Source of the DNA: Myxococcus stipitatus
Lineage (GTDB): Bacteria; Myxococcota; Myxococcia; Myxococcales; Myxococcaceae
Direction of reading: 5' to 3'
Length of the DNA stretch: 64,000 nt
Assembly: GCF_037414475.1 (NCBI RefSeq)
Contig: NZ_CP147913.1
Location: 7,810,001 to 7,874,000 of the forward strand
Below are positions 56,081-64,000 of the stretch, one piece after another. The translations under genes and the position numbers were made by a program. The notes under the pieces were generated by a model. That model had not been told where the DNA came from. It worked only from the letters and a program-made list of their open reading frames with translations, and made no database searches. Numbering within the stretch: the first letter of the stretch is position 1; each line of letters opens with the position of its first letter.

Positions 56081-56572
56081 GGGGGTCGACTCCTCTGGGG
56101 GGTTGAGCGAGCCGAGAACGTTCTTGGGGACGAGCGCTATTCTGCTCGCCGCACCGTTCGTTCCCTCGTGAAGCAGGCGGCCTGTCAGCCTCGCCGCGCG
56201 AAGGCGCTGGCGAAGGGATGCCGTGGCTCGGGTTCAGTGGCTAACACGCGACCCCGTGCGAATGGCAAGAGACTGTGATTGCCCACCTGCCGGGCCGGGA
56301 GGGTTCGCATGCCCCATGGGAGGGCAATCGAGTGTCCGTCGCGGCGCTCCGGGCAGCAGGCCCGGGATGCTCCCTCCGGGGCGAGGCGCATGGAAAGGAC
56401 GCGATGTTCTCCCAGGGCCATGTAGGGACAGAAGGGCCTGACCGGAAGGCGCCATGCTTCGCGCGTGGAGCGGGGCCTCGGCGGAGTGCCCGCCTGGGGC
56501 GGGCGGCCTGTCGTGCTCCGTCCGTTGTTCCATTCCTAGCTTGCCCGGAGTGGTGCGCGGAGGTCGTCGACC
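56081..56572. other. Gene-free 492-bp gap before the ClpE-like gene
   Basis: No credible gene: the open frames are short and Arg/Pro-rich on both strands. It must hold the promoters of the beta-helix lipoprotein and of the ClpE-like gene. A perfect 7-bp hairpin (GCCCGCC 56488-56494 with GGCGGGC 56498-56504) lies 69 bp before the ClpE start and may be a leader structure. No CIRCE element is present. Confidence 0.5.
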
Positions 56573-59248
56573 ATGCTGTGTCAGAACTGCCGGACCCGCC
56601 CAGCCGCGGTCATGCTCAAGAAGGTGACGAACGGGCAGGAGACCGCCCTCAATCTCTGCAACCACTGCGCGAGCGCGATGGGTGTGGGCGTAGCGGGCAA
56701 CAATGGATTCGGCAGTCTGGAGAGCCTCGTCGAGCAGATGATGGGGCCGCGTCCCCGAGGCCGGGAGAACCTGCTCGCGCAGCTCTCGGAGATGGCGCAG
56801 CAGGTGCTCGAGCGCGCGGCGCGGATGACGCTGGACTCGGGCTATGAGCGGATGCGCATCGAGCATCTGTTGTTGTCGCTGGTGCACTCCGTCCCGGAGC
56901 TGCGCGAGGCGCTAAAACAGGCGGGCGCACCGGTGGACGCATTCGAGGCTCGGCTGGACGCGGTGATGCCGCGTCGCGAGCCGCGCAAGGCCCAGGGCGT
57001 GGCGCTGTCCTCGGGCGTCAAGCGGGTGCTCCAGATCGCGCGTCTCCAGGCGCTCCAGATGGGACACAGCTTCATCGGGCCCGAGCACTTGTTGTTGGGC
57101 ATCCTCATGGAAGGGGAGAGCTTCGCCGCGCAGTTCCTCTCGGCCGTCGACGTCAACGAGCTGCGCAAGCGGTTGGCCGCGTCGGTGGGTGGAACCAACG
57201 TGCCCTCGACGGGAGCTGGAGGGCGGCAGGGGAGTGGGGGACTTCCGCCGAACCTCACGCGCTTCACGCGAGACGTGTCCATGCTGGCGCGCGCGGGAGA
57301 GCTGGACCCGGTCATCGGGCGTGAGAAGGAGATCACCCGGGTCATCCGCATCCTGAGCCGCAAGACGAAGAACAACCCGGTGCTGATTGGCGAGCCGGGC
57401 GTGGGCAAGACGGCCATCGCTGAGGGGCTCGCGCAGCGGATTGTCTCAGGGGATGTCCCCGAGGTGCTCAAGGGCAAGCGGGTCCTCTCGCTGGACATCG
57501 GGAGTGTCTTGGGCGGCACCAAGTTCCGAGGCGAGTTCGAGGAGCGCTTCAAGGGATTGATGGATGAGATTCGCGCCCTCAAGGGGCAGATCATCCTCTT
57601 CATCGACGAGGTCCACACGGTGGTGGGCGCGGGCGGCGCGGAGGGCGCGGTGGACGCGTCCAATCTGCTCAAGCCCGCGCTCGCGCGAGGAGAGCTCCAG
57701 TGTCTGGGAGCCACGACGCTGGATGAGTACCGGAAGAACATCGAGAAGGACGCCGCGCTGGAGCGGCGCTTCCAGCCCGTCATGGTGGCGGAGCCCACGC
57801 CGGAACAGGCCATCGAAATCCTGCGAGGGCTGCGCGATGCCTACGAGGCGCATCACCGCGTGAAGATTCTCGACGCGGCGCTCACCGCGTCCGTCGAGCT
57901 GTCGGACAAGTACGTCAATGACCGCTTCCTGCCGGACAAGGCCATCGACCTGCTCGACGAGGCCGCGGCCATGGTTCGACTGGGGGCTCGTACCGCGCCG
58001 GACCGGTTGGGTGAAGTGGAGGCGATGCTGGCCCAGAAGGAGAAGGACAAGGGCGCGGCCGTGGCGGGGGAACGCTACGACGAGGCGAGCCGGCTCAAGG
58101 CGGACATCGACACGCTGCGCACGGAGTTGGAAGGGCTGCGCACGCAGTGGCAGTTGAAGCGCGGGGTGACGGAGCCCGCCGTGACGCCGGAGGACATCGC
58201 GACGGTGGTGAGCGAGTGGACGGGGATTCCGGCGCGCAAGCTGCGGCAGGAAGAGGGGCAGCGGCTGCTGGAGATGGAGGATGCGCTGAAGCAGCGCGTG
58301 GTGGGCCAGGAGGACGCGCTGCGAGCCATCTCCGAGGCCGTGCGCCGGGCCCGCGCGGGGTTGAAGGACCCGAACCGTCCCATCGGCTCGTTCTTGTTCC
58401 TGGGGCCCACGGGCGTGGGAAAGACGGAGACGGCGCGCGCGCTGGCCGACTACTTGTTCAACGACGAGGCGGCGATGATTCGCCTGGACATGTCCGAGTT
58501 CCAGGAGCGCCACACGGTGAGCCGGCTCATCGGCGCGCCGCCGGGGTATGTGGGCTACGAGGAGGCGGGCCGGCTGACGGAAGCGGTGCGCCGCAGGCCG
58601 TACTCGGTGCTGCTCTTCGACGAGGTGGAGAAGGCCCACCCGGACGTCTTCAACCTGCTGTTGCAGATTCTGGACGACGGGCGATTGACGGACTCACGCG
58701 GCCGCACGGTGGACTTCAAGAACGCGGTCATCATCATGACGTCCAACCTGGGCTCGGAGGCCATGGGGACCGCGAGGGCGGCGATGGGCTTCCAGCGCTC
58801 GGCGGACGAGGAGCGCACGGGCCGCGAGCGCGCCCGCGACGCGGTGATGAACGCGCTGCGAGGCCACTTCCGGCCCGAGTTCATCAACCGCATCGATGAA
58901 ATCATCGTGTTCCACCCGCTCAACTCCGAGCAGCTCCGGCGCATCGTGGACGCGTTGCTGGACGCCACGCGCCGCAAGATGCACGGGCAGAACCTGAGCC
59001 TGGAGCTGACGGACGCGGCGCGCGACTCGTTGGCGGAACGGGGCTTCGAGCCTCGCTATGGCGCGCGTCCTCTCCGGCGCGTCATCCAGCGAGAGGTGGA
59101 GACGGAGATCAGCCGGATGCTGCTGCGCGGGGAGGTGAGCGAGGGACAGCGCATCCTCGTCGACTTCCAGGATGGGCACTTCGTCTTCACGGTCGAGCCA
59201 GGGACGCGCGAGGAGCCCGTGCCCACGTCCACGACTCCGCCCGTGTGA
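56573..59248 (+). CDS. clpE: ClpE/ClpC-type AAA+ unfoldase with N-terminal zinc finger
   Basis: An 891-residue Clp ATPase. The N-terminus is a four-cysteine zinc finger, CQNC (Cys3, Cys6) and CNHC (Cys29, Cys32), as in ClpE of Gram-positive bacteria. Clp_N repeats follow (about 70-190). The first AAA+ has Walker A GEPGVGKT (about 273-280) and the second GPTGVGKT (about 610-617). Between them is a UVR-like coiled coil (YDEASRLKADIDTLRTELEGL, about 500). The C-terminus has the D2-small domain and a short Pro/Thr tail. It should unfold proteins, with ClpP elsewhere or as a chaperone. No McsA/McsB is nearby. The label clpE rests on the zinc finger. Confidence 0.88.
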   Translation: MLCQNCRTRPAAVMLKKVTNGQETALNLCNHCASAMGVGVAGNNGFGSLESLVEQMMGPRPRGRENLLAQLSEMAQQVLERAARMTLDSGYERMRIEHLLLSLVHSVPELREALKQAGAPVDAFEARLDAVMPRREPRKAQGVALSSGVKRVLQIARLQALQMGHSFIGPEHLLLGILMEGESFAAQFLSAVDVNELRKRLAASVGGTNVPSTGAGGRQGSGGLPPNLTRFTRDVSMLARAGELDPVIGREKEITRVIRILSRKTKNNPVLIGEPGVGKTAIAEGLAQRIVSGDVPEVLKGKRVLSLDIGSVLGGTKFRGEFEERFKGLMDEIRALKGQIILFIDEVHTVVGAGGAEGAVDASNLLKPALARGELQCLGATTLDEYRKNIEKDAALERRFQPVMVAEPTPEQAIEILRGLRDAYEAHHRVKILDAALTASVELSDKYVNDRFLPDKAIDLLDEAAAMVRLGARTAPDRLGEVEAMLAQKEKDKGAAVAGERYDEASRLKADIDTLRTELEGLRTQWQLKRGVTEPAVTPEDIATVVSEWTGIPARKLRQEEGQRLLEMEDALKQRVVGQEDALRAISEAVRRARAGLKDPNRPIGSFLFLGPTGVGKTETARALADYLFNDEAAMIRLDMSEFQERHTVSRLIGAPPGYVGYEEAGRLTEAVRRRPYSVLLFDEVEKAHPDVFNLLLQILDDGRLTDSRGRTVDFKNAVIIMTSNLGSEAMGTARAAMGFQRSADEERTGRERARDAVMNALRGHFRPEFINRIDEIIVFHPLNSEQLRRIVDALLDATRRKMHGQNLSLELTDAARDSLAERGFEPRYGARPLRRVIQREVETEISRMLLRGEVSEGQRILVDFQDGHFVFTVEPGTREEPVPTSTTPPV

Positions 59249-59253
59249 CGGTG

Positions 59254-59580
59254 TCAGGGAGAAGGACGGGTGCTCTCGAGAATCCACGCGAGGTAAGGGG
59301 CGTGGCCGTCCGCGACATCGACGCGGAGCACCTCGGGGACCTGGTACGGGTGCAGCGCGACGATGCGCGAGCGCAGGGCGTCGAAGAGGGACGCACGCGT
59401 CTTGAAGAGGATGAGTGCTTCCGCGTCGTCCTGCACCTTGCCTTCCCACCGGTAGATGGAGCGCAGGCCCGGGAGGATGTTCCCGCATGCGGCGAGCTGT
59501 TCCTCCACCACGGTGCGGGCCAGCTCGGCGGCCTTGTCCGCGGAAGGCGCGGTGACGAGGACGAGGATGGCGTCGGTCAT
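59254..59580 (-). CDS. cutA: CutA divalent-ion tolerance protein
   Basis: A 108-residue CutA1-family protein, a compact trimer of unknown precise function linked to copper and divalent cation tolerance. The signature LVTAPSADKAAELARTVVEEQLAACGNILPG near the N-terminus and the YRWEGKVQDDAEALILFKT and HPYQVPEVLRVDV motifs are typical. It is 4 bp after the DnaC-like gene on the same strand and probably co-transcribed. It converges with the Clp gene, 5 bp apart. Confidence 0.93.
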   Translation of the reverse strand: MTDAILVLVTAPSADKAAELARTVVEEQLAACGNILPGLRSIYRWEGKVQDDAEALILFKTRASLFDALRSRIVALHPYQVPEVLRVDVADGHAPYLAWILESTRPSP

Positions 59581-59584
59581 CGAC

Positions 59585-60547
59585 TCAACGCCCCATGCTG
59601 CGCATGCCCGTGGGCGGAGGGTGTAGCGAGTCCATCTCCTGTCGCGTGCGCCGTCGGTCCGGGGTGTCCTTCGGCAGCTCGACGAAGGTACACATCTCGC
59701 AGAGCCGGCTGTAGATGCGCTCTCCGACGCGCTCCCGCAGGAGCTCGACGTCCTTCACCACGGCCTTGGCGTCCTCCGTCGTCCGGTAGCCCGAGGGGCC
59801 GCTGGGGCGCGCCTTCCGCTCGGGCTCCAGCGAGTAGTTCGTCGCGAACAGGGTGGTGCGCCCCGCGTTGTACCGGCGGGCGATGAGCTCATCGAGCGTC
59901 TCCATCTCGAACGGGCTGCCGCGTCCCTTGCCCAACTCGTCGATGGCCAGCACCTCCACTTCCGACAGCGGCCCGATGATTTCGCCGCCGCTCTTGCCCT
60001 CCTGGAAGCCGCGCCGGATGGTGGCGTAGAGCAGCGAAATCTCCACGTACCGGGCACGGATGCCCATCTCGATGACGAGGTGTCCCAGCGTGGCCGCGAG
60101 CAGGTGCGTCTTCCCCGTGCCCACCGGCCCACTGAGGATGAAGCCCTTGGACGTGGCGCCCTTCACGAACTGGTGGCCGAAGTGCATCGCCACGCCGCGC
60201 CCGCGGTCCTGCGCTTCGTTGAAGGCCCGGTAGTTGTCGAACGACGCGTGCGCCACCACACCGGGCAGCCGCACCTCGTTGTAGAGCGCCACCCGGCGGC
60301 GCCGCAGCGTGCAGCCACACGGCTCCATCACTTCGTAGCGCCGGGGCCCCACCTTCTGGCTGAAGGTGCCCTCTCGCTCCACCAACACGTGCCCGCGTCC
60401 GCCGCAGATGGAGCAGTTCTCCGAGCAACCGCACACGCGCGCCACGGCCTGATCTCCCTGCCGTTCGATGACATACGTCCGGCCGGCACAGACACGGCAG
60501 ACGTCGCCGCTCGCCTTTGCTCCCACACCCATCTCGCGCATCGCCAT
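59585..60547 (-). CDS. DnaC-like AAA+ ATPase with N-terminal zinc ribbons
   Basis: A 320-residue protein. The first 85 residues hold eight cysteines in two ribbon-like pairs (Cys17, 20, 39, 41, 45, 48, 77 and 79; CRVC, CGC, CSICGGRG, CGC), resembling zinc ribbons or DnaJ central-domain fingers. The DnaC/IstB-type AAA+ core follows: Walker A GPVGTGKT (residues 140-147), sensor VEVLAIDELGKG, and RRYNAGRTTLFATNYSL. Such ATPases load the helicase or act as transposition helpers. No transposase or inverted repeat is present, so a helicase-loader-like role is more likely. It is 4 bp upstream of cutA and 57 bp downstream of the next gene. Confidence 0.82.
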   Translation of the reverse strand: MAMREMGVGAKASGDVCRVCAGRTYVIERQGDQAVARVCGCSENCSICGGRGHVLVEREGTFSQKVGPRRYEVMEPCGCTLRRRRVALYNEVRLPGVVAHASFDNYRAFNEAQDRGRGVAMHFGHQFVKGATSKGFILSGPVGTGKTHLLAATLGHLVIEMGIRARYVEISLLYATIRRGFQEGKSGGEIIGPLSEVEVLAIDELGKGRGSPFEMETLDELIARRYNAGRTTLFATNYSLEPERKARPSGPSGYRTTEDAKAVVKDVELLRERVGERIYSRLCEMCTFVELPKDTPDRRRTRQEMDSLHPPPTGMRSMGR

Positions 60548-60604
60548 AGCAGAGCCCTTCGCCGCCTCGCCGCAAACTGAACGCGTGAGCAGTCTTCTCT
60601 CTCG

Positions 60605-61261
60605 TCAGACTTCCTTCACGCCCAGTCGCCGCCGCACCGCCGCCACCAGTCGGAATCTCCGGGACACCTTTCGCGCGCGCACCGACATCACCTGCTGTTC
60701 AGTACCCACCGAAAGTGCGCCGCGCCACACCTCGCGTCGCTGCGGGAAGGGCAGGGCCCGGAGGAGCGCCAGGAAACTCAAGGCTTCCTGCGCATCCATC
60801 ACCGCGGGCTCTTGTGGGACACGTGCCAACACGGTGCCCCGCAGCCACGTCACCCGGGGTGCGAGGACGGGCTCACGCCCCGCCAGGTCCTCCAGCGCGT
60901 CGATGAGCCGGGCGTGCCGAGTCTCCTCCCAGGACAGCGCCTTGCGACGCTTCGAGGAGGGCTCGGGCGTGGCGCTCGCCCCCGCCGCCAGCGAGCGGTA
61001 CTTCTTGATCTCCGCGTCCACCTGCCTGCGGCACGCGCGGAGGTTGCGCAGCACGGGCTCTCCGGGGCGCGCATCCCACAGCGCCTTCTCCGCGGAGCGG
61101 GAGATGCCTCGAGCGACCACCTCGAACGGGACGCCCTCTCGCGCCCACGCCGTCAGCAGCTCCGTGTCGAGCGCCGACAGCATCAACCCCGCGCCGCGCA
61201 CCGCGAGGAAGTAGTCCTGCACCAGCTCTTCGAAACTGGCGCTCTCCGGCAACAGACTCAT
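60605..61261 (-). CDS. Unknown protein preceding the DnaC-like gene
   Basis: A 218-residue protein from ATG 61261; the frame continues far upstream as an antisense shadow of the motility gene. It is helical and basic towards the C-terminus (RARKVSRRFRLVAAVRRRLGVKEV). The N-terminal FEELVQDYFLAVRGAGLMLSALDTELLTAWAREG and the middle VLRNLRACRRQVDAEIKKYRS look like DNA- or protein-binding helices. No family assigned. It lies 57 bp upstream of the zinc-ribbon DnaC-like gene on the same strand and may be its partner, as DnaD-like proteins pair with DnaC-like loaders, but no such motif is seen. Confidence 0.65.
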   Translation of the reverse strand: MSLLPESASFEELVQDYFLAVRGAGLMLSALDTELLTAWAREGVPFEVVARGISRSAEKALWDARPGEPVLRNLRACRRQVDAEIKKYRSLAAGASATPEPSSKRRKALSWEETRHARLIDALEDLAGREPVLAPRVTWLRGTVLARVPQEPAVMDAQEALSFLALLRALPFPQRREVWRGALSVGTEQQVMSVRARKVSRRFRLVAAVRRRLGVKEV

Positions 61262-61344
61262 GATCCGACACGGCTCCGGGCAGGGCGACCGGACAGCCGG
61301 CCGACCGTCCCCCCATACCCGGTGGGTCCGACAAGGCAACCCTC

Positions 61345-61373
61345 TTGACACTATTTTCACAGCAGATTTGAAA
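61345..61373 (+). promoter_or_regulatory. Possible promoter of the motility gene
   Basis: TTGACA (61345-61350) matches the -35 consensus, but the hexamer 17 bases on (TTGAAA) is a poor -10. It lies in the 282-bp divergent gap, about 194 bp before the start of the TPR gene. Confidence 0.3.
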
Positions 61374-61543
61374 GTTTTTCGGCCTGCTTTCCACTTCCGG
61401 AGCAGCCAGCCAGTCATGGTTGACCCGTCCCGAGGAAACCGCGCATAGTGGTTCTCCCCGAATGGAAATTCCCGAAGATTCCCGGCCACTTGCCGCAGTG
61501 ATTGGCAACCGGGGACGCCGGTCCCCCTCGCTTTAGGAAGACC

Positions 61544-64000
61544 ATGCGCCGTTCGCTCCTCGTCTGCCTCGTGCTCCTGGCCTCGGCGTCCGCCGCGCAG
61601 GAGAAGAAAACGCCGCGTGACGCTGACCTCGGCCGGAAGTCCGCCACTCTGGTGGACAAGTCCCTGGCTGGCGACATCACCCGCGAGAAGAAGAAGGAAG
61701 AGGTTGCCCCCACGCTCCAGTACGACCAGTTCCGGCTGGGCGTGGAGCTGCAGGTGGCCTCCAAGCGACGCGAGCAGATCGCCTCGCTCAAGAAGATCAT
61801 CTCGCTCTCGCCAGACCCTCGGGAGGTCCCCAGCCTCCTGTTCCGGCTGGGAGAGTTCTATTGGGAGGAGTCGAAGTTCTACTTCTTCGAGGCCAACCGC
61901 CGGGACGATGACCTCATCAAGGCGATGAACGCCAACGACACCGCGGGCCAGCAGCGCGCCAAGGCGGAGAAGGCGGAGCTCATCGGCAAGCAGAAGGAGT
62001 ACGGCAAGCTCGCCGTCGAGCAGTACACGAAGATCGTCCAGGAGCACCCCAAGTTCGAGCGCACGGACGAGGTCCTCTTCTTCCTCGGTCAGTACCTGAT
62101 GGAGGAGGGGCAGGACCGCAAGGCGCTGGTCGCCTTCAAGCGCCTGGTGGAGAAGCATCCGCAGTCCAAGTTCATCCCGGACGCGTACCTGGCCTTCGGC
62201 GAGTACTACTTCAACAACTCGAAGGGAAAGCGCCCGGAGCTGGAGAAGGCGCTCGTCGCCTACAAGAAGGCGGCGGAGTTCCCCGAGAGCCAGGTGTACG
62301 CCTTCGCGCTCTACAAGCAGGGTTGGTGTCACTACAACCTGGGCGACTACGAGGCGGCGAAGGACCGCTTCAAGACGGTGGTGCTCTACGGCGAGCTGGC
62401 GGGTGCCAACGCGGTGGAGAAGGACGGCGGCAAGAGCGGCCGTGGCTCGCTGGTGCGTGAGGCGCGCACCGACTACGTGCGTGCGTACTCGCACCAGGGC
62501 GACGTGGCGCAGGCCCGCGCGGACTTCGGCAAGGTGGCGTCCAACCCGGACGACCGCTTCACGATGATGAAGCAGCTGGCCAACCTCTACTACGGCGACG
62601 GCAAGGACCGCGAAGCGGCCATCACCTTCAACTCCCTCATCAAGGAGAAGCCGCTGTCGCCCGAGGCGCCCGGCTTCCAGGGGAAGATCGTCGACTGCAT
62701 CCTCCGCATGGGCAACAAGGAGCGCACCGTGGCCCAGGTGCGCCGGCTCGTGAAGATCATGAAGGAGGTCGAGGGCTCCGGCGTCATCAAGGACGACAAG
62801 GACAAGAAGCTGCTCGCTGAGGCGAAGGAGCTGTCCGAGCGCACCCTCTCCAACCTGGCCGTCACCTGGCACAACGAGGGCAAGAAGACGCGCAATGAGG
62901 AGACGTTCCGCTACGCGGACGCGGTCTACAGCGACTACCTCACGCTCTTCCCGGAGAACCCCAAGGCGTACGACCTGCGCTTCTTCTGGGCGGAACTCCT
63001 CAACGACAACCTCCAGAACTTCGAGAAGGCCGCCGCCAACTACACGCTCGTGGTGCTCCAGGACGCCAAGGTGCTGGAGGCCAAGGACGACAAGGGCAAG
63101 GCGAAGCCGGGCAAGCCGGGCAAGTGGCTGCAGAACGCCTCGTACAACGCCGTGCTGGCGTATGACGAAGTGGTGAAGGCCGCCGAGTCCCGTGGCGAGG
63201 CGAAGACCGAGGCGGTGAGCTCGGACATCACCAAGAAGGCCACCATCCCCACGCTGAAGAAGGCGCTGCTCGACGCATGCGAGCGCTACCTCAAGTACGT
63301 GCCCAAGGGTGAGAAGCGGGTGGAGATCGCCTTCAAGGCGGCGAACATCTACTACCGCCACAACCACTTCGACGAGGCGGTGCTGCGCTTCAGCGAAATC
63401 GCGCTGGGCTACCCCGAGTACAAGTTCGAGGACGGCTCGCGCGCGGCGGAGATCAGCGCCAACCTCATCCTGGACTCGTACAACCTGCTGCAGGACTTCG
63501 CGAAGGTGAACGAGTGGGCGCGGCGCTTCTACGCCAACGACAAGCTGGCGACGGGCAAGTTCCGCGACGACCTGGCCAAGCTCATCGAGCAGTCGTCCTT
63601 CAAGCTCGTCAGTCAGCTGGAGGAGAAGAAGGAGTTCGCCAAGGCCGCCGAGGCGTACCTCAACTTCGTGCACGACTTCCCGCAGACGGAGATCGCCGAC
63701 CTGGCGCTCTACAACGCGTCCATCGACTACTACAAAGCGAAGATGCTGGATAAGACCATCGAGGTGCGCGCGCGCCTCTTCGCCCAGTATCCGCGCTCCA
63801 AGTACGTGCCGGACTCCATCTACGCCAATGCGGAAGCGCTGGAGGCCATCGGCGACTTCGAGCAGGCCGCGGGAACGTACGAGCTGTACGTTCGTGGCTA
63901 CGAGCGCAGTGTGACGGAGAAGGGCGGCGGCTCGTCGAGGGGTGGCAAGTCAAAGGGTGGCAAGGCGAAGGGCGGCGCGGACGACAAGCCCGCGGTGGTC
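61544..64000 (+). CDS. gltD: Gliding-motility TPR protein, GltD/AgmU-like, 5' part
   Basis: 819 codons are visible and the gene runs off the right edge. ATG 61544 has AGGAAG just upstream. A signal peptide covers about residues 1-18 (LLVCLVLLASASAAQ). Many TPR-like units follow (LLFRLGEFYWEES, VLFFLGQYLMEEGQDRKALVAFKRLVEKHPQS, AYLAFGEYYFNNS, ALYNASIDYYKAKMLDKTIEVRARLFAQYP). A low-complexity Gly/Lys/Ser stretch appears at the edge. Size, signal peptide and TPR content fit the periplasmic GltD (AgmU) subunit of the A-motility machinery, with AglT (GltE) as an alternative. The rest of the glt genes should follow outside the window. Confidence 0.75.
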   Translation, partial: MRRSLLVCLVLLASASAAQEKKTPRDADLGRKSATLVDKSLAGDITREKKKEEVAPTLQYDQFRLGVELQVASKRREQIASLKKIISLSPDPREVPSLLFRLGEFYWEESKFYFFEANRRDDDLIKAMNANDTAGQQRAKAEKAELIGKQKEYGKLAVEQYTKIVQEHPKFERTDEVLFFLGQYLMEEGQDRKALVAFKRLVEKHPQSKFIPDAYLAFGEYYFNNSKGKRPELEKALVAYKKAAEFPESQVYAFALYKQGWCHYNLGDYEAAKDRFKTVVLYGELAGANAVEKDGGKSGRGSLVREARTDYVRAYSHQGDVAQARADFGKVASNPDDRFTMMKQLANLYYGDGKDREAAITFNSLIKEKPLSPEAPGFQGKIVDCILRMGNKERTVAQVRRLVKIMKEVEGSGVIKDDKDKKLLAEAKELSERTLSNLAVTWHNEGKKTRNEETFRYADAVYSDYLTLFPENPKAYDLRFFWAELLNDNLQNFEKAAANYTLVVLQDAKVLEAKDDKGKAKPGKPGKWLQNASYNAVLAYDEVVKAAESRGEAKTEAVSSDITKKATIPTLKKALLDACERYLKYVPKGEKRVEIAFKAANIYYRHNHFDEAVLRFSEIALGYPEYKFEDGSRAAEISANLILDSYNLLQDFAKVNEWARRFYANDKLATGKFRDDLAKLIEQSSFKLVSQLEEKKEFAKAAEAYLNFVHDFPQTEIADLALYNASIDYYKAKMLDKTIEVRARLFAQYPRSKYVPDSIYANAEALEAIGDFEQAAGTYELYVRGYERSVTEKGGGSSRGGKSKGGKAKGGADDKPAVV

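Noticed and set aside
59585..60547. DnaC/IstB-like gene as part of an insertion sequence
   Set aside because: No transposase, inverted repeat or target duplication is visible, and it is tightly linked to cutA.
60605..63673. Long minus-strand frame covering the start of the motility gene
   Set aside because: Only the part after ATG 61261 is a plausible gene; the rest is a shadow of the TPR gene on the plus strand.

Overview
This 64-kb window is a chromosomal segment from a myxobacterium, probably of the Myxococcus/Corallococcus group. The evidence is very high G+C with G/C-rich third codon positions, ECF and FHA/sigma-54-type regulators, many lipoproteins with no known function, and a gliding-motility TPR gene running off the right edge. 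From memory, Myxococcus xanthus has a similar order of smc, FHA activator, groES-groEL and agmU (gltD); I could not check this. I found no tRNA, rRNA, CRISPR array, insertion sequence or prophage. Most of the window is ordinary core genome with small accessory islands.

Left part (1-13.5 kb, accessory): the tail of a PLP-dependent aminotransferase, a secreted Cys-rich protein and a membrane protein; then a compact minus-strand RiPP cluster of the grasp-with-spasm type (precursor peptide 4329-4520, ATP-grasp ligase, an unknown 80-residue protein, SPASM maturase; 2031-4520). A methyltransferase, two AraC regulators, a small membrane protein, an LRR-like protein, a four-repeat EPN lipoprotein with a tiny FHA-like protein, and a discoidin-like secreted protein follow.

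Core block (13-36 kb): murA-prmC-prfA are tightly packed, with prmC and prfA overlapping by 4 bp. A 40-residue very basic protein diverges from prfA. Then come a CapA-like lipoprotein, a TPR protein with a CNNM/CorC-type membrane protein, smc, a lipoprotein, an FHA-AAA-Fis regulator without GAFTGA, a ferritin-like protein, glutaredoxin, and groES-groEL under a sigma-70 promoter plus a perfect CIRCE operator. A second CIRCE-like operator faces the other way, in front of two conserved unknown genes. Nudix hydrolase, rpoZ, a DoxX-like protein and phosphoglucomutase close the block.

Right part (36-64 kb): an AmpG-like permease; a five-gene minus-strand unit (lipoprotein, ECF sigma factor, anti-sigma factor, caspase fused to a probable beta-barrel, and a second lipoprotein related to the first); an overlapping nucleotidyltransferase/metallophosphoesterase pair; a tyrosine-catabolic unit hppD-hmgA-Rieske; an ABC exporter unit of GldA/GldF/GldG type with a DUF4340 protein; aspartate kinase; a right-handed beta-helix lipoprotein; a ClpE-like unfoldase with an N-terminal zinc finger; cutA; a DnaC-like ATPase with zinc ribbons; and the start of a GltD/AgmU-like gliding-motility gene.

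The best candidates for something new are the grasp-with-spasm RiPP cluster with its extra small coupled gene, the ECF-controlled caspase/beta-barrel operon with paired lipoproteins, and the second CIRCE-controlled unknown gene pair next to groESL.
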